A DNA stretch of 64,000 nt from Liolophura sinensis (Eukaryota; Mollusca; Polyplacophora; Chitonida; Chitonidae), in assembly GCF_032854445.1 (NCBI RefSeq), contig NC_088295.1, positions 77,902,028 through 77,966,027 on the forward strand. Direction: 5' to 3'. Positions 38,901 through 53,900 of the stretch are shown piece by piece. The notes under the pieces are model-generated. The model was given only the letters and a program-made list of their open reading frames with translations, was not told the DNA's origin and ran no database searches. Positions within the stretch are counted from its first letter, which is position 1. Every line of letters begins with the position of its first letter. Position numbers and translations under genes: made by a program.

Positions 38901-41900
38901 AACTAGTGAAACTATAATGTTGTCATGCCATCAAAACAAAGCTTTCAAAGTGTGACTGAAGGTGGTGTGATGTTCTCACTAATTTAATGCTCTCAATAGT
39001 TTAAAGTCATGTTGGCTGGACAACTTCATTAAGTTTCTACCATTAACAAACACTTTTACAAATGCTGTCAGTTTTTATGCAAAATAGCCACAGGTATCAA
39101 CAGGTATATGTAGCTTTCAAAACGTAGGTGTACACCATCTCATTTTCTACCATTCACATGATGTTCCATGTCTTCTTTCAGATATTGATGAGTGTGAAGA
39201 TGAAATGTGTGGTGCCAACACAGAGTGCATTAACACAGATGGCTCATATAGGTGTGAATGCCAAGACGGATTTGAGATGGTGCCCAGTGGAGATTGCGTG
39301 AACATCAATGAGTGTAGCGATGGAAAAGATAACTGTGATGCTGATACATCGACCTGTAAGGACAGAGACGGAGGCTACGACTGCCTCTGTAAGCAGGGAT
39401 ATACAAAGAATGCATCTAATCAGTGTGAAGGTATGTACAGTGGCCTCTGCCATCTTATATGTCAATAAGTTTTTGAGTATGGTGACAAACGACAATAAGA
39501 TAAATCAACAATGCCACTCCGCACATCTTTCACATTATCTAGACAATATTGTTAACTGTGCATAGCCAGACTCATCTGTATGTGCCATAGCTTCAGTTCT
39601 TTTGCTTAATAGTCTGTTGAAAGATCAGTGAAGTTAAGTAAGATATAGTTTTTTTGATTTCATTTTATTTTTTTCAGATGTGAATGAATGTCAGTCTGGC
39701 CGATATGACTGTCACCGACCTTCAACTGTGTGTAAAAACATCAACGGCGGCTTTGAGTGTGAATGCAGGCAAGGATACAAGAGACTCGACTCCAAACAGT
39801 GTGAAGGTACTGTATGTGTCTAACAAGAACTTGTACTGTATGTGTCTAACAAGAACATTTTATTGTGTAAACTGTAATTTATTTATAAGTTTGTTTTTTG
39901 AGGGTGAGATGTTAAGCTTGTCAGCGCTGTGCAATAACCCCGGAGCCTCTCGCCAATCCCGTCAGTGTGAGTTCGTCCAGCTCATGTGAGGTCTGTCAGC
40001 AACCTGCAGATTGTTGGGGGTTTCCGTCGGGCACTGTCCAGTTCCTTCCACCATAATGAAATATTATACATGAAATAAATGAAATATTTGTAAGTACGGT
40101 GTAGAACACCAGTCAAATAAGTAAATGGATAAATTTTATTTTTTTATCACTGTAGCATTTCCCGCTACAATAGTTATAACCTGTTGGTAACTACATGTAT
40201 TTGACTTGTAAATTTCTGTTTCAGATATTAATGAATGCGATTCAGACATCTGTGGAGATAATGCTCTTTGTGGCAATACACAAGGAAGTTTCTCCTGTTC
40301 CTGCAAGGTTGGATATACAAAGAAAAATAGCAAGTGTGAAGGTAAATAAAGTAACAGGGATGTGTTGGGGACAACATGTTTATGTGCAGAGCTTATTTCA
40401 TTTTATTCCATGAATTATTTTCAATGATGTTGCTGTTTGATCACAAAAATCTGGATTCCTAAGTGAACTGGGAGATTTACAGTGTAGTTATTCTTGAGGT
40501 TTCCCTTTGGTGGAACTTCACGGATGTGTTGGCCCCAGTAGGTAAAATGTGGATGTGGCATTCTCGTTTTATTTCATCTATAAGTTTGCAAAAGTTACAC
40601 CTTGAGGAAAATGAGCTGTGTTCAGTGTAAGGCTGCCTGTATTTTTCAAACAATTTTCATGAAAACCTTGTGCAAGGGAAGACTGTCATTGATGCTGTTT
40701 CTTTATTGTTTAGTAGCTGTCCTATTGCCATAGTCTTAAGCAGTGGTGTTTGAAAGTAGGGGCTGGGGGAATCGCCCTCTTCCGATGGGTTTTGATATCC
40801 TATTAAATTATTGCACTCTTGCCATATACAATGTGTTTAAACTTTGCTTTTTTTTCGGTTTTCTTTTTTTAATCCATTGTACTGTCATTGTAGATGTGAA
40901 TGAGTGTGAAACGTTAGATGAGCCCTGTGGTGTGAATTCTAAGTGTGAAAATATAGATGGCAGCTATAACTGCAACTGTAATACAGGCTTCACAAAGGAT
41001 GCTGACAACAAAAACTGCATAGGTTAGTACTTCCTTAATGCTTATCTGTAATTCTTTAACATAAGCGTCTTACTTTTTACAGCAATCTGTTACAGAGATG
41101 GCAATCATTAATAGATTTTGTGATATCTTCAGTCTGATTTGTAAGTGGTTATCATAAAAAGAATTAGATGATATGTTTGGACAACCATGAAAATAACATG
41201 CTTTATACAAACTTTGATCAGTCATAAAGTATTGTCAGCTTGAGCGTTTTAAATTTGTTTTAATTTGTGTTAGACAGAAGTGCATCGTGAGTTTATATAA
41301 TCTGTATGTTGCTGCATTTGTATAAAGACAACAGCATGTTGCATTAGACGTATTTGTGACATTTGTATAAAGACAACAGCATGTTGCATTAGACCTATTT
41401 GTGACATTTGAAAAATCCTTGGAAGTACTCATATTTTGTTAAATCAATTTTAGGCTAAGAAAAAACTTGGAAGAAATTGGATTTTGGATATAGGGCTTGA
41501 AAGGACTCAATCTTACTATTGTCAAATACCTTGACACTAAAATTGTATTTCGCCTTATGTTTAGCATTCAAATTGCACCTCGAATGATTCTAATTGATTC
41601 TGATTGTGCCACTGGAAAGGTTTGGTAAGATTTGATATGGTCCTTAATCAAAATGAAAAACTTAAGTCTTGGCTCCAAAGTGTCCAATTTCGGGTCTTCA
41701 TGTACTTGTGAAGGGTTGTTTTGACAAGCCAAACTTTAGGTGGAATACGGTATTTAGTTATTGACTGGTTTGGCCGAGTACAGCATGTACAGAGTACAGG
41801 GTGAATACTTGTTCTGAGAGAAAACTCCATCGTCTTGTTAACCCCTTTGTTTACTTTCGTTATCAGACATTAATGAATGCTCTGAAGACCAGCTTAACAG

Positions 41901-44900
41901 TTGTGATGCTGAGAACAGCAAATGTGACAATACAGTGGGATCGTATACATGTGGTTGCGAAGATGGATTCACGGGGGATGGAGTTAACGTATGCAAGGGT
42001 TAGTGGATTTCTGCGTAAATACCTGTCTGAATACTCACTACCTCAATTTTCAATTCAGAAATATTATAAGAAGTACATGTACCATGTGTAAACAATAGTA
42101 AAAATGTTTTGTCAACAATGAAAAGGAAACTGTAGTGTTAACTAGTACTCTCACATGAAAATACAAGGGAAGTATAAAGTGTTTGTGTTGTTAATGATGG
42201 GAAAATGAGGATTTCCTGAGGATGATGTCCACGTTGATAGTTCTATAATATTGTATTTCTTCTACCTTTTCACATGTTTGCAAGGTTTATTTTCAAACAT
42301 ATTCTGAAGGCATTCTTCTATGTTGACTGCAAACATGAGAAAAGGGAAGCACATTATGTGTCAGATGTGAAATATTGGAACTGTTTGCTCTTTACCAATA
42401 AGTATGAATTGTGAAGTTCATGTGGATTAACTCCCTTAGTAATAGATGTACGTATAAGAGTAAAATGTGAAAATATTCATAGGCTCCTGTTCTAAATTGG
42501 TAATCATTCATTCATTCATTCTTTCATTCAGATGTGGAATAGTGGAACTATGTCATCTTAGTTTGTCAGTGAGTATGGCGTCATTTGTCATGTTGTATTA
42601 CTGTCTCTCTTTCAGATGTAGATGAATGCAGTAGACCTTTGATCTGTGGCTACATGTCCAGTTGCACTAACATCCCAGGAAGTTTCAAATGTGATTGTGT
42701 GGAGGGATTCGCAAGCCCCACCAGCAACAACATGAACTGCCAGAGTAAGATCTGTTATGAAACTGCTAAGGTTGAAGACTGAGATATGGCAGGAGGGCAT
42801 GGATAGTTTCAACCATGTACAAGCTGATTTGAAATTCAGGATTTTCCAGAAACTAGAATTCAAATATAGAAACAATTCTGATTTTTTTTTTTTAAAGTTG
42901 TATTTTACTAACTGTCTAAAGTGTCCTCTCTCATTTGCATAAAAATTACAGCATGTGTCAGTGCTGCTGGTTACAGATTTAGGGCATGTACAGTAGTTTT
43001 ATTTAAGTGAATGAATGGAACATTTTTTTAAAGAGTGTACCTGTGAAATTGTATAACTTAACATGTGTAACAGTTGACTGGATGAAGTAATCTTTCAAAT
43101 ATCATGACCAAAATGTTGTGATTGATAGTGCTTTTTAAAATTTCTTCCCAACATGTCACTTTTGTATTTTTTCACCTTATTTGTCCATGATTTTATGTTT
43201 TTAAGGTAATTTTACCCTATTTATGCCTGCTGTGGTGTATATCTATAAAGACTGGATTTAGATGTGGTGCATTCTTGTGGAAACATGCTAATTTTTCTCT
43301 GTAGATGTTGACGAGTGCTCAGAAAAGACAGACGATTGCCATGAGGATGCTAGTTGCACTGATACTGTTGGAAGTTACTCTTGTTTGTGCAATTTTGGCT
43401 TCAAAGGAGATGGTAAAACTTGTACAGGTATGCACATCTTGTTACAAATCTGACAAATCTTGGTGTTAATGGAGATGCTGAAAATGTTACCTATGCACAT
43501 CTTGTCTCATAAATGGTATATGAATGATGGAAGGTGCTCTTGCTGCCAGGTAGGGCAAGGTGTTTTTCACTGAGACAATGCCTTGACACTAATGACATTA
43601 TATCTACAAAGTCACATTTTACTGGCTATGCAGGGGGCCTCCTTGGCTCAGTTGCTTAGTCCGCTAGTGCAGCGTAATGACTGAGAAGCCTCTCACCAAT
43701 GCGGTGGCTGTGAGTTCAAGTCCTGCTCATGCTGGCTTCCTCTCCGTCTGTAAGTGAGAAGGTCTGCCAACAACCTGCGGATGGTCATGGGTTCTTCCCA
43801 GGCTCTGCCCGGTTTCCTCCCACCATAATGCTGGCTGCCATCTTATAAGTGAAATATTCTTGAGTATGGTGTAAAACACCAATCAAATAAATAAATAAAT
43901 ACTGTCTAATACTGCCTCAACCTATAAAATACTCTTACAGACCACATAGAATACACATAGAATGAGAGTTTTGCTGGGATGATTTACTGCTAATACACTG
44001 TATCTATGCGTAATGTTTGCTGCTATGCCAGCTTAATGACTTGAAAACGTTTTTCTAATTTCTGATGTTACATACTGAATATTTTCTTTCTGTAACGTGT
44101 TGGAATAAAAGCACTGTCTACATGCACCTCTAAGATGGTGGGGATGAATTTACATTATTTTACACTAATGTATGAATTTCTAAATTAGACAGAATATCAC
44201 CAAAAAATGGAAACAACAAAAGAGAATTGAGGGAAAGTAAAGAAAAACTAGTTCTGTAACGAGTACCGGTACCAGTGAATTTCAGTATTAACAGTTCAAT
44301 ATTTCATTTCAAGACCATACCAGAACTACATTCATCAGACCTTAATAAGAAATGATAGATTCTAGTTCAGTATTTATTTGGCAGTTTCAGATTGATGTAA
44401 TTTTGTTCTATTCAATTGTAGAAACCAAATACTACAAACAACTGTTCATTTAAAAACCAAGAAATAAAGAAGTGGCGTCACATATTACTCACCAGTATGA
44501 ATTACATTTAATGGTTTTGTTGATATCACAATTGAGTCTGTACCATTAAAAACTTTCTCTGTTGGCTTCAGTGTTTTCCATGTGTGACATTGTGAGTCCT
44601 GAAACAGGGAATTTGTACAAGTTAGTTCAAAGAGTGTACTAGTTGAATACATGTGTCTACTTTAAATGTGGAGTTTTTCATGTTTTTCACTCTCTAAACT
44701 TAAAGCCAGATGAGCAGAAAAGCTGCACAAATGCATGCTTGTGGGGAACTATCCAAAATTGTAAATTACTGAAGAGGTCATTATAAGCCTTGGAGCACCT
44801 TTTCCTTAAGTTTGAAAGAAAGATAACCATGCATTATTATTGCAATTATTTTTTATTACAGTGAGCAAACATGCTGCATTGGTCATGTTTTATTGGTTAA

Positions 44901-47900
44901 TCTATGGGGGCTTAGGTGGCCAAAGTTGTTAGAGGGCCGGTGTGGCCCAATTACCCAGGAGCCTCTGACTAATGCGGTCACTTGAGTTCAAGTTCAGCTC
45001 GTGCAGGTTTCCTCGCAGGCTGTACATGGGGAAAGTCAACCTGCAGATGGTCGTCGGTTTCACCTGGGCTCTGCCTGCTTTCCTCCCATCGTAATGCTGG
45101 CCACTGTGGTATAAGTGAACACCAATCAAATAAATACATAAATGGTTAACCTATGTTCAGTGGTTGTGTGAAGTTCAATTTTCTGTTTGCACAGATATTA
45201 ATGAGTGTGCAGGTCCAGTGTGCGGAAGTAATGAGGACTGTCAAAATACGGACGGCGGCTACGACTGTATTTGTAGAATGGGATACACAAAGGTCAATGG
45301 TGTTTGCCGGAACAATAATGAATGCGCAAATAAGGACTACAATGACTGTGATGTGAATGCAGAATGTGTAGATACTCCAGGATCTTATCAATGCACATGT
45401 ATCAGAGGATACACGGGCAATGGCTTGGAAGGAGACTGCACCTGTACGTATATATTCACTGGTTTATCCTGTCAGTATCTTGTCATTTTTAAAGACGGAT
45501 TATGTGTTTCACTGTGAGTAATAGAATTAAATAGTAGCCGATGTTTGTGTGAACTGTGTGTGAAGGTAAATGTTTGATTGGCTGGTACTGATTTAGAGTT
45601 ATATGAAGCATTATTAAGATGCATGAAGACTAAAACATTATTTCTCAAATCAAAAATCAAAAAAAAACACCTACTGCAATTGACCAATTGGCAGCCCCTC
45701 CTTTAAATTAGTATAGGTCATCAGGAGGCATGAAGCATCATGCACAACACTAGCATAACACTAGCACAACAAGGTGTGTCTGGACGAACACCACGAAGCA
45801 CAGGTGTCAAGAAACATGGTTGCTGGGTAACCAGTTTTGCCAATGTTTCCCGATTGTCTGACTGTTGGTGTATCACTTCTTCCATTCCCAGAACCCAGTT
45901 GTAGTGTTATAAAGTGCATGATTAAAAACAAAAACATGCCTCATTACTTTTAGTGCAGAAACATACTCTTTACATCTTAACTTTCAAACAAAGCTTGAAA
46001 GTTCTAAGATCAATAGAACTCTTCAGATTAAGGCAAGTTCACCTTCTTTCATGGGCAAAATTTTAAGTCATTGGTCATACGTATGTTTGTGATAATCAGT
46101 AAAATAACATTTTGAAGGAGAGGATCCAGAGCACCTGTTCATTGTGCCAAAGTACTTATAAGACTTAGTAGATTTCATATTAAAAATATGAGCACAGAAT
46201 ACAACTTGTGTGAGTCAGTCGTGCCATTGTGTGCAATTGGTTTTAGATCTTGCTGAAAACTGATGTCAATAGTCCAAAGACGCAACTAAAAAAAAAGGTG
46301 ATATTGTTATAGTCAGCGTTTACTGTTGATTGGTCAATCTGAGAAAAATATAATACTGTTTCTTGTGAAACATGGGGTTACTTCCCTTGCTTATCCTTTT
46401 TCATGTGGTTTTGATTGCAGCCATAGATGAATGTAGCAGTGATGATTTGTCACAGTGTTCGTCCAGGCAGATCTGTGTTGACAGAGATGATGGCTTTGAT
46501 TGCCTGTGTAAACCTGGCTTCAAGGAGTACGGCAGAGACTGCACAGACATCAGAGAGTGTGATGAGGATGACCTTAATGATTGTTCTCCTGATGCTAACT
46601 GTATTGAGGAAGAGGGCTCTCATAGCTGTGAATGCAGCGTGGGCTACACAGGCGATGGCATCTTCTGTAAAGGTCAGTCAGCTCTGTGCAGTCAGTTATG
46701 TTGTTAAATCTGCAGGGAAATGTTTTTAAATCCTCAAAGTATATTGTTAAATCCTCCATGAAACATTCTTAACACGGTGGAAACCATTGTTATATTCTGT
46801 AGGATGAATTGCAGAATTTATCTGCAACATTGTTAAATCCCAGGGGACACATTTGCAAATTGTTTCAGCTACATTACTCATGGTTAAATTATTAAATTCT
46901 TTGGGAAACATTAAGTCCCCTTAGACGTAATACTAAATCTTCTGGGAAACATTGTTAAATCCTCTGGGAAAGATTGCTAAACCCTCATGGAAACACTGTT
47001 AAATCCTCTGGGAAACATTACTAAATCCTCTAGGAAACATTGTTATATTCTATCGGAAACATTGCTATGTTTTCTGTAGCAGGTGTAGTGAGGGTAGTTA
47101 CGATCGGCTTAGCCTACAGTTTGCCACATGACATGAGACAATTGCCACATGACATGAGACAGTTGCCACATGGCATGAGGCAGACTGGGATTTGGTTTGC
47201 ATCAACACTTTTGCCAAACAGGTATTTTTCAAGCTTTCTTGAAATCATATATGTAACAGCTGAGGATGGAGCGATTCAGTGCTGAGTATGGAATGGGAGC
47301 ACTGTTTCAGTAAATAATTACAGTGAAACACAACAAAATGAAATCCACGCATCCTCCACCCACATTCCTTACAGCCGCCATATACATGTAATTGGATGAT
47401 TTCCAGTGTAGTGCTTAACACCAATTAATCAATCACCTAAATCGATTTTGTATTTTTGTGTGTTGCACAGATGTTGATGAGTGCTTGACTAAGTGTAAAG
47501 GACCCAATCAAGTATGCACTAATGTGGAAGGCTCCTACACATGCACATGTGAAGAAGGCTTTGACCAGATGCCTGATGGAAGTTGTAAAGGTAAGACCAT
47601 CATTAACAATATCTTCAATCAGACTTACCCTCCAAAAATTGACTTACCCTAAATTTTTTGTTAAGTTTTTGGTGGCATATTTTTTTTCTTCTCAGTGATA
47701 ATTTATTTACAATCCCTGTCTTTTTTATCAGCCAGCATATATATATAAAAAAAAAAAACGACTTAGCCAATTTTCCTCATGGGGTTGAGTTACCCCCAAC
47801 ATAGAATTTTTTGATGATGGCGCCAGCAGGTGCCTTGCAGCCTACCCTTGTACTATTCATGCAGAGGTGTTTTGTATAAAGGTGTGTTGACCTTATATGA

Positions 47901-50900
47901 ATAAAGTTTAACCAAACTTTCTTGTGTAAAAACTTTTCAGTTTGCACATAGGGTTTAGCAATACTGTGAAAGAAACCACCTGCAAATACAATGATAAAAT
48001 TTTAATCGTTAGATGGAATGGAGAAAAGAGCTAGTATGTTCGGCATTTTGATATATGTGGTATCAGTCATTTGTTGTGTTAGTCTTGTGTTGAGGCCTAT
48101 TTTCTGAATGCTTTTACAGACATTGATGAATGTGGGGACCCCAACCCTTGCCCTGATGGCTTCACTTGTGAGAATATGGAAGGGACATTTGAGTGTCGGT
48201 GCGATCAACCCATGACTAACACCGCCGGTGTTGTTGTTGAGTGTAAAGGTAATACTATAAATGTTAATCCTGATAATGTTGAAGTGAGGTCTTAAATTCA
48301 GAGTTAAATTCAGAGCAAGTAATTGAAGGTTATTATTGTTAGAAAGTAGTTTTTTTTTTAGCCTGGGGATTTGCTGTGTTACAGATTTGGACGAGTGTGT
48401 GGACCTGCAAGATTCATGTGGTTCTGAGCAGACTTGTGAGAACACTGATGATGGATACACCTGCAGCTGTGAAAAGGGCTATGTTGTGTCTGGAGATAAC
48501 TGTACAGGTAAGGCTTGTTTATTTGCTGTGGATTAATAAACATACTGCCCTTTGGGGTAGTTCTCTATAGTTCTGCTTCCAGTTTTGGAAATGAAAATGA
48601 AGGTTTGGATGTCATACATGAACTGAAATTATTTGAGTTTTGCTAAACTTACCAAACTTCCAAGAAAGTGTATGTTTTCCTGATATGGCCATAGAAAAGC
48701 CCAAAACCATTTTATTTCTTTTGAGTGGCTTAGAATGTAGGGAGCTATGAAGATATAAACTTATATTTATTTATCACAGTTACAATTCCTTCTGTTTACT
48801 TGAAGGTGTAAAGGAAGTGTATTTGATCATGAAAAAAAATATTCATTGAATGATTGATTATGGCTTGTCATCATTTTGTCAATATTCTAACCTTACCATT
48901 GCAAAAATATTCATTGAAGGCCTATTTATGATTTTAAAATTGTATTTTTGTCCTCAGATATTGATGAATGTGAGGGATCCCCATGTGCATCAAATGCGGA
49001 ATGTAAAAACACAGTAGGGAGCTACAGTTGCAAGTGCAAAGATGGAATGCAGGAAATTAATGGTGTCTGTAAAGGTAAAAAAATTCAGATAAATAAATGA
49101 GCATTAGTAATAGCTAAGTCCACAAAGAAATAGCACAGTACACAATGTGTTATGATTTTGATACTGATTCATTGTACATGTAGTTATCTGCATAATGTGG
49201 TTAAGTGTTTTGTGTTTGCTATGTGAAGGTACTTTAATGTTAGCTTTGCTTTCTGGATGAACACTTTATATTTACCTTTTGGACTAGTATTGGTGTTTGC
49301 CCTCTGACAGTACCTGTACTCCATATTTACCTTTTGGACTAGTATTTGGTGTTTGCCCTTTGAAAGTACCTGTACTTGATGTTACATTTTTGATTAGTAT
49401 CTTCATGTTTGTTCTGTGGAAGTACATAAAGTTAACTTTGCTTTTTTGGTTATTATTCCAGTTTTTCCTAGCACTTCATGTTTTCTCTTTTCAATGTTGA
49501 AAATGACTCCCCCTTTGTGTTGGTTTACTTCCAAATGAGACAAGTTTGCCCTTTTAGAAGTACATGTACTTCTGTGTGACACATATTTTATTAGAAATTG
49601 TTTAATTAAATATGAAGTTTGATTTTCGACTACAGTGAAGCAATGTGCACAAAGATCTCTTTAGAGACCCAGATCATTGCGCTTTTTCAGAAGGTCATAT
49701 GTAGTCGGGTATCAACCAAAGGCAGTCGTTCTGTCCCATATAAACCTGGCAGTGGGATAATAATGGCAATGTGGCAATATTCTTCAGGACACAATGAAAC
49801 TCTTTTCTTTGAATAAATAATTAAATAAATACAGTTTTGGCATCAGGGAATATGAATTTTTATTTATTATTTTTTTATTTTTAGATATCAACGAATGTGA
49901 GGGTGACGTTGTATTCCTGTTCTAAACATGCCATTTGTGTGAACACCATTGGATCCTTCAAATGCAATTGTAAAGATGGCTATTCAGGGAATGGAAAGTT
50001 CTGTAAAGGTAAATACTCTTCTTCCACAGTGATAATTTCCATGGAAATTTCCTTCTTTGATTAAAAATTATATTAATTACACAATATCTAATTGTCTCGC
50101 AGAATATTTCAGTATATGTTATGAAATAATAATTGTTTCAACTTCTTTTTGTTTGAATAATTTATTACTGTAAATATTTTATACTTTGTCATCGATACTG
50201 ATGGCTGTAACAGTTACCACAGATCATAATGAATAAAAAAATGGAAAAAATATGTAGGTATTAAGTGAATATACATGTATGTTCTTATTTCAAAATCAAA
50301 AATATTGGAAACTATCATCTTTGTGAAATTATCTTGTAGACGTAAATGAGTGTGAAATGAACAATTTCTGTGATGAAGCCGTTTCTGACTGCGTTAACAA
50401 TGAAGGGTCATACCGTTGTGATTGTAAAGAAGGCTACACTAAGGTTGGACAAAACTGTGTTGGTAAGTTCAGGATTGTAGTTACATTGTGGAGAAGGAAA
50501 AGTGTGTTGGAATGTTCAGGATTGTAGTTACATTGGGGATAAGGAAAAGTGTGTTGGAATGTTCAGGATTGTAGTTACATTGGGGATAAGGAAAAGTGTG
50601 TTGGAATGTTCAGGATTGTAGTTACATTGGAGATAATGAAAAGTGTGTTGGAATGTTCAGGATTGTAGTTACATTGGGGATAAGGAAATTTTCAGGATTG
50701 TAGTTACATTGAGGATAAGGAAAAGTGTGTTGGAGTGTTCAGGATTGTAGTTACATTGGGGATAAGGAAACGTGTGTTGGAATGTTCAGGAGTATAGTTA
50801 CATTGGGGACAGGGGAAAGCATAATTTGAAATTCATGGGTTTATGGCAACTTACACTGGTGGATAGGGAGAAGGATGTTTGTGAGTGTATGATTTCATGG

Positions 50901-53900
50901 AGGGCTACACTAAAGATGGGTGAAAGTGTGTTTTAACGTTCATGATTTTATGGAGGGGTTGAGCAAGGATGGTGAGAATTGTGCTATTTGTATGGCAGGT
51001 CCAGATTCCAAATTGGCCTTTACCTTACTCCTAAACTTACATTGCCAATTTTCTCTCTTTCCTTCAAGGTCTTGAAGCAACATCAAAAACCTTAAACTGT
51101 GGCCTTGAAAAATGTAAAAAAAAAAAAAACAAAGAGACTTTGTTTGGGGGAGGTCTCTAGTCACAGCCCCAGTATTACAAAGTGATCTTAGACTCCATAA
51201 GTATTTCTAATCAGTCTAAAATTGTTATTTCATAGGTAACAAGGTCAAAATATTGCTTGACCAACATAGATTATGGATAAGTTATTGTAAAACAAATTTT
51301 AGCTAAAATAACCGAATAGACCATACCAAGTTTAATGATTGAAATATTTATAATAAGATTGCCCCATGATCCCAGGGCATGAATGACGATGGGTTTTACT
51401 CTGTTGGGCGAGTTACCTAACAATAATGCTTGATTCTAGATGTGGACGAGTGCTCACAAAGTGGAATTTGCCAGGATTTCTCCGAATGCATTAACACGGC
51501 CGGTTCGTACAAGTGTGATTGCTTACCTGGATACGAAGCATCAGGAGACTCGTGTGTTGGTAAGGCGTCAAGTTTTCACTATGTTGGTTTAAACACTTCA
51601 CAAACTCCACCCAGTGATTATTTGCAGATTGGGCATGTCCACAGGGAACATGTATTTGTAACTTGCCAGGCTTACAGATTTAGTGTTATCGTTTGTGCTC
51701 AATCTATAACACCATGTATGTGATTTAGTGACATAAAGCTGTAATCAAGATGTATGGTGACTTGAGTGATTTCTCAGTTCACCATCAGATGAAACTTACC
51801 TTCAGCCTAAAGTTAAACATTTTAAGAAGTTTGCACCATGCATGCGAATAGTAACTCACAAAATAGAATATGAGGGAGAGCAGAATGTACCATGTTACGG
51901 AAGAATCTGATGATGACAATGAGGCTACAGATGACTGATCATTGGATAATAATAATAATGATGATGATGAATTTTATTTACAGAGAGCTATATACATTCA
52001 CACAACAACAGTAGTTGATCTCCCCTGAGGCCCTCTCACTCTCACATTCACACAAACTTTCACCCTGGTTGTAGGATTTATAGTCAAGTAATTATGAAGC
52101 AAGGAATAAAAATGCATGAATAGTTTTGTTTCTGTATACAAGCACTTTCTGTTAATTGTGCACTGTAGAAGCAGTAGAAATACATATATACACACATGTA
52201 TGGATTAAGCAGATTATAACAAAATGAACAGAAAAAATTTTGAACCATTGTGTGTGTGTTTTTGTGTTTTCACACAGACATTGATGACTGTGCGTCTGTC
52301 ACCTGCATCAATGGACAGTGTAAGGACAAAGTGAATGACTTTGAGTGTGTCTGTAATAATGACTACTATCTCCACTCAGATGGAATCACTTGCCTGGGTA
52401 AGTAGCATTTTTAGGTTGAAAATCTGAAAACTAAGGGAGCTTATGAGCCTATGAAAACACCGGTGTTGCCAGCCTAGCCCAGCCAGTCGTGTTATGTTAT
52501 TTACCATTACTGTTATGTGATTGGCCCTCATAATCTGGCAACACCGTTGTTTCCGTAAGTAAAAATTTGTCCTATGGCCTATTACAACATTAAGCTATCC
52601 AGATACAGTTTCAGATTTCTTTATTACTCCTGGCTTGATTCAGGTACAGAGGGTTCAGAATTAAAATGTAATGACATGAAACTTGGAGTTAAAGAGCACC
52701 GACTGAAACAGGTGACAATCAATACATTGGGCACATTGGTTTACTTTGGAGAGGATGACTAAAATAGGTGATCAGTACTTGGATAAATGCTTATTGTAAA
52801 TCATTTTGCACATTTTAAGGTGTTTATTTAAGCATATTCTGAAGGCGTTATTCTGTGTTAACAGATAAAATCATACCTTTGTGAAACCCTGAAAGTGGTC
52901 GAGCCAAACAATGTAGTTTTGTTTCCAAAGTCAAATTGAAAATGTTCATACATTGCACTGAAAAGTTCCTCTTTCATATGCAAAAAAGTGGTGGAATTAG
53001 GGTTAATGCAGTGTTTTACAATGTGTTATTAGTTAAAGTGGCTTGTATTCATTTGAGTTACTTAAATAAAATGTAGGTATATGTATGTCTGCATGATTAT
53101 CTAATACTGGTACTGAAAATAGGGAAGGCTAGAAGATGATGAAATCTATCTCCTTTTACAATTTGAATTACATAAAGGACAAGTATTCTTTTTGAATTTG
53201 ATGACATTTTTTTAACACCGGACAGTATCAGTTTCATAATATGTTTTCTGAGATTTTTAGGATTATCTGTTAGAGGATTAAACTCCGAGGCTTGACAATA
53301 GGGATTGAAAATTTTGTTTCCTAGGATAGATAAGAATTGAGATCCTCAGTGACCAGCATCAGCTGTACATAAATCGAATTGTCCATATTGGTTTGCCATA
53401 GAACACAGGATAGTGAGATCTTTCTAGGTGCTTGGCACATTCAGAAACATTTTGCTCTTTTATAATTAATTCTTTATTTGTTTCCATTTCTGAAAGATAT
53501 ATTAGCCTGTAAAACTGAAAATGTTCCAAATATGGCAAAGTAGTTTGCTAACATTCTTACTGATATTTTTCTGAAACATATTGGTGAAACAGACTGCGAA
53601 AATAAAATTTTGGTTTAAAAACTTTATAGATGCTAAGTGAGTGTGTTTTGGGCTTTCTGTGTCTTATTGAGATTGTGCTTGAAAATGGGAAGATAAGACT
53701 AACAAAGAGTAGTGCAGCAATATAGCAGGACGTCACTGACCCCTCTCCCCCTGTACACTGGGCCTTAGTGACAGTAAGCTGAGGACAAGGTTTGTGTGGC
53801 TGTTTGTACTGTCTAGTGTTTATTTAAAAGACGTCCACATAGGAAGGTTGATCAGTTGGTGCCCAGTTAGGTTGGTGGTTCAGCCTTGATTCCCTCTGAC

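Noticed and set aside
43644-43724. tRNA gene suggested by A and B box matches
   Set aside because: The boxes are followed by the SINE body and tail, and no cloverleaf or CCA-end context is visible. They are internal pol III promoter elements of the SINE.
46427-46729. Alternative + frame of 100 residues over exon 46421-46672
   Set aside because: It is a frame shadow of the double-EGF exon; only the frame with twelve EGF-spaced cysteines fits the splice phases.
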